Assembly: GCF_001581005.1 (NCBI RefSeq)
Contig: NZ_LHZV01000050.1
Span: 1 to 57,447 of the forward strand
DNA: 57,447 nt
From: Acetobacter orleanensis
GTDB taxonomy: Bacteria; Pseudomonadota; Alphaproteobacteria; Acetobacterales; Acetobacteraceae
Direction: 5' to 3'
Under the pieces are notes generated by a model. It was not told the origin of the DNA, made no database searches, and worked only from the letters and a program-made list of their open reading frames with translations. Below, piece after piece: positions 55,791-57,447 of this stretch (position 1 is its first letter; every line of letters begins with the position of its first letter). The position numbers and the translations under genes are program-made.

Positions 55791-57447
<1,657 letters not shown>

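Overview
The window looks like accessory chromosomal DNA of an acetic-acid bacterium (Acetobacteraceae). This is inferred from the insertion sequence types (IS1182, IS5 and IS3 families), the TonB receptor gene style and the initiator tRNA 3' end; no rRNA or housekeeping gene is present to settle it. Base composition shifts sharply: the 1.9-6.5 kb gene is very GC-rich, while 12.9-14.3 kb and 31.5-35 kb are AT-rich, so the cargo came from several sources.

The organising feature is a tRNA. The right edge holds the 3' end of an initiator tRNA-Met on the minus strand. Its last 13 bases (TGGTTGCGGGGGC on the plus strand) recur exactly at 72-84 and at 16530-16542, each with a terminator-like hairpin just to the left. 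This defines two tandem islands: island A (about 72-16542) and island B (about 16530-57424). Island B ends in a large serine recombinase whose reading frame runs through the tRNA terminator into the tRNA. Both islands begin with the same left-end module, a minus-strand fic gene; the island B copy has lost most of fic and carries an IS1182 element.

Island A (0-16.5 kb) holds Fic, a 1505-aa Hsp90/sacsin-type ATPase with a C-terminal DUF3883-like domain, a translationally coupled three-gene operon (unknown protein, PIN nuclease, AAA ATPase), a decayed TIR-type effector pair, an AT-rich PD-(D/E)XK-like protein, a membrane protein and a nucleotidyltransferase-like protein. Most of this resembles anti-phage defence or toxin cargo. 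The PIN/AAA operon is the best candidate for an undescribed system.

Island B, left part (16.5-37 kb), holds an HNH-like protein, a permuted papain-fold (YiiX-like) protein, a GNAT acetyltransferase, a RES-domain toxin, a Gabija pair (gajA, gajB), and a CBASS operon (CD-NTase plus a 4TM effector, with a SLATT-domain protein upstream). Two IS accumulations lie here: a chimeric IS1182/IS3 remnant with an IS5 element at 29.2-31.4 kb, and a three-level nest at 35.1-37 kb.

Island B, middle (37-49.8 kb), is a metal-uptake block: three TonB-dependent receptors, each preceded by a small DUF2946-like membrane protein, with a PepSY membrane protein, a SCO1-type copper chaperone, a DJ-1/PfpI protein and a secreted alpha/beta hydrolase. 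Met/His-rich stretches in several of these point to copper. The right end (50-57.4 kb) has an FkbM methyltransferase remnant, a minus-strand group of three unknown genes, a 1.6-kb gene-poor AT-rich stretch with a 59-bp tandem repeat, an unknown 392-aa protein, a frameshifted small gene and the recombinase.
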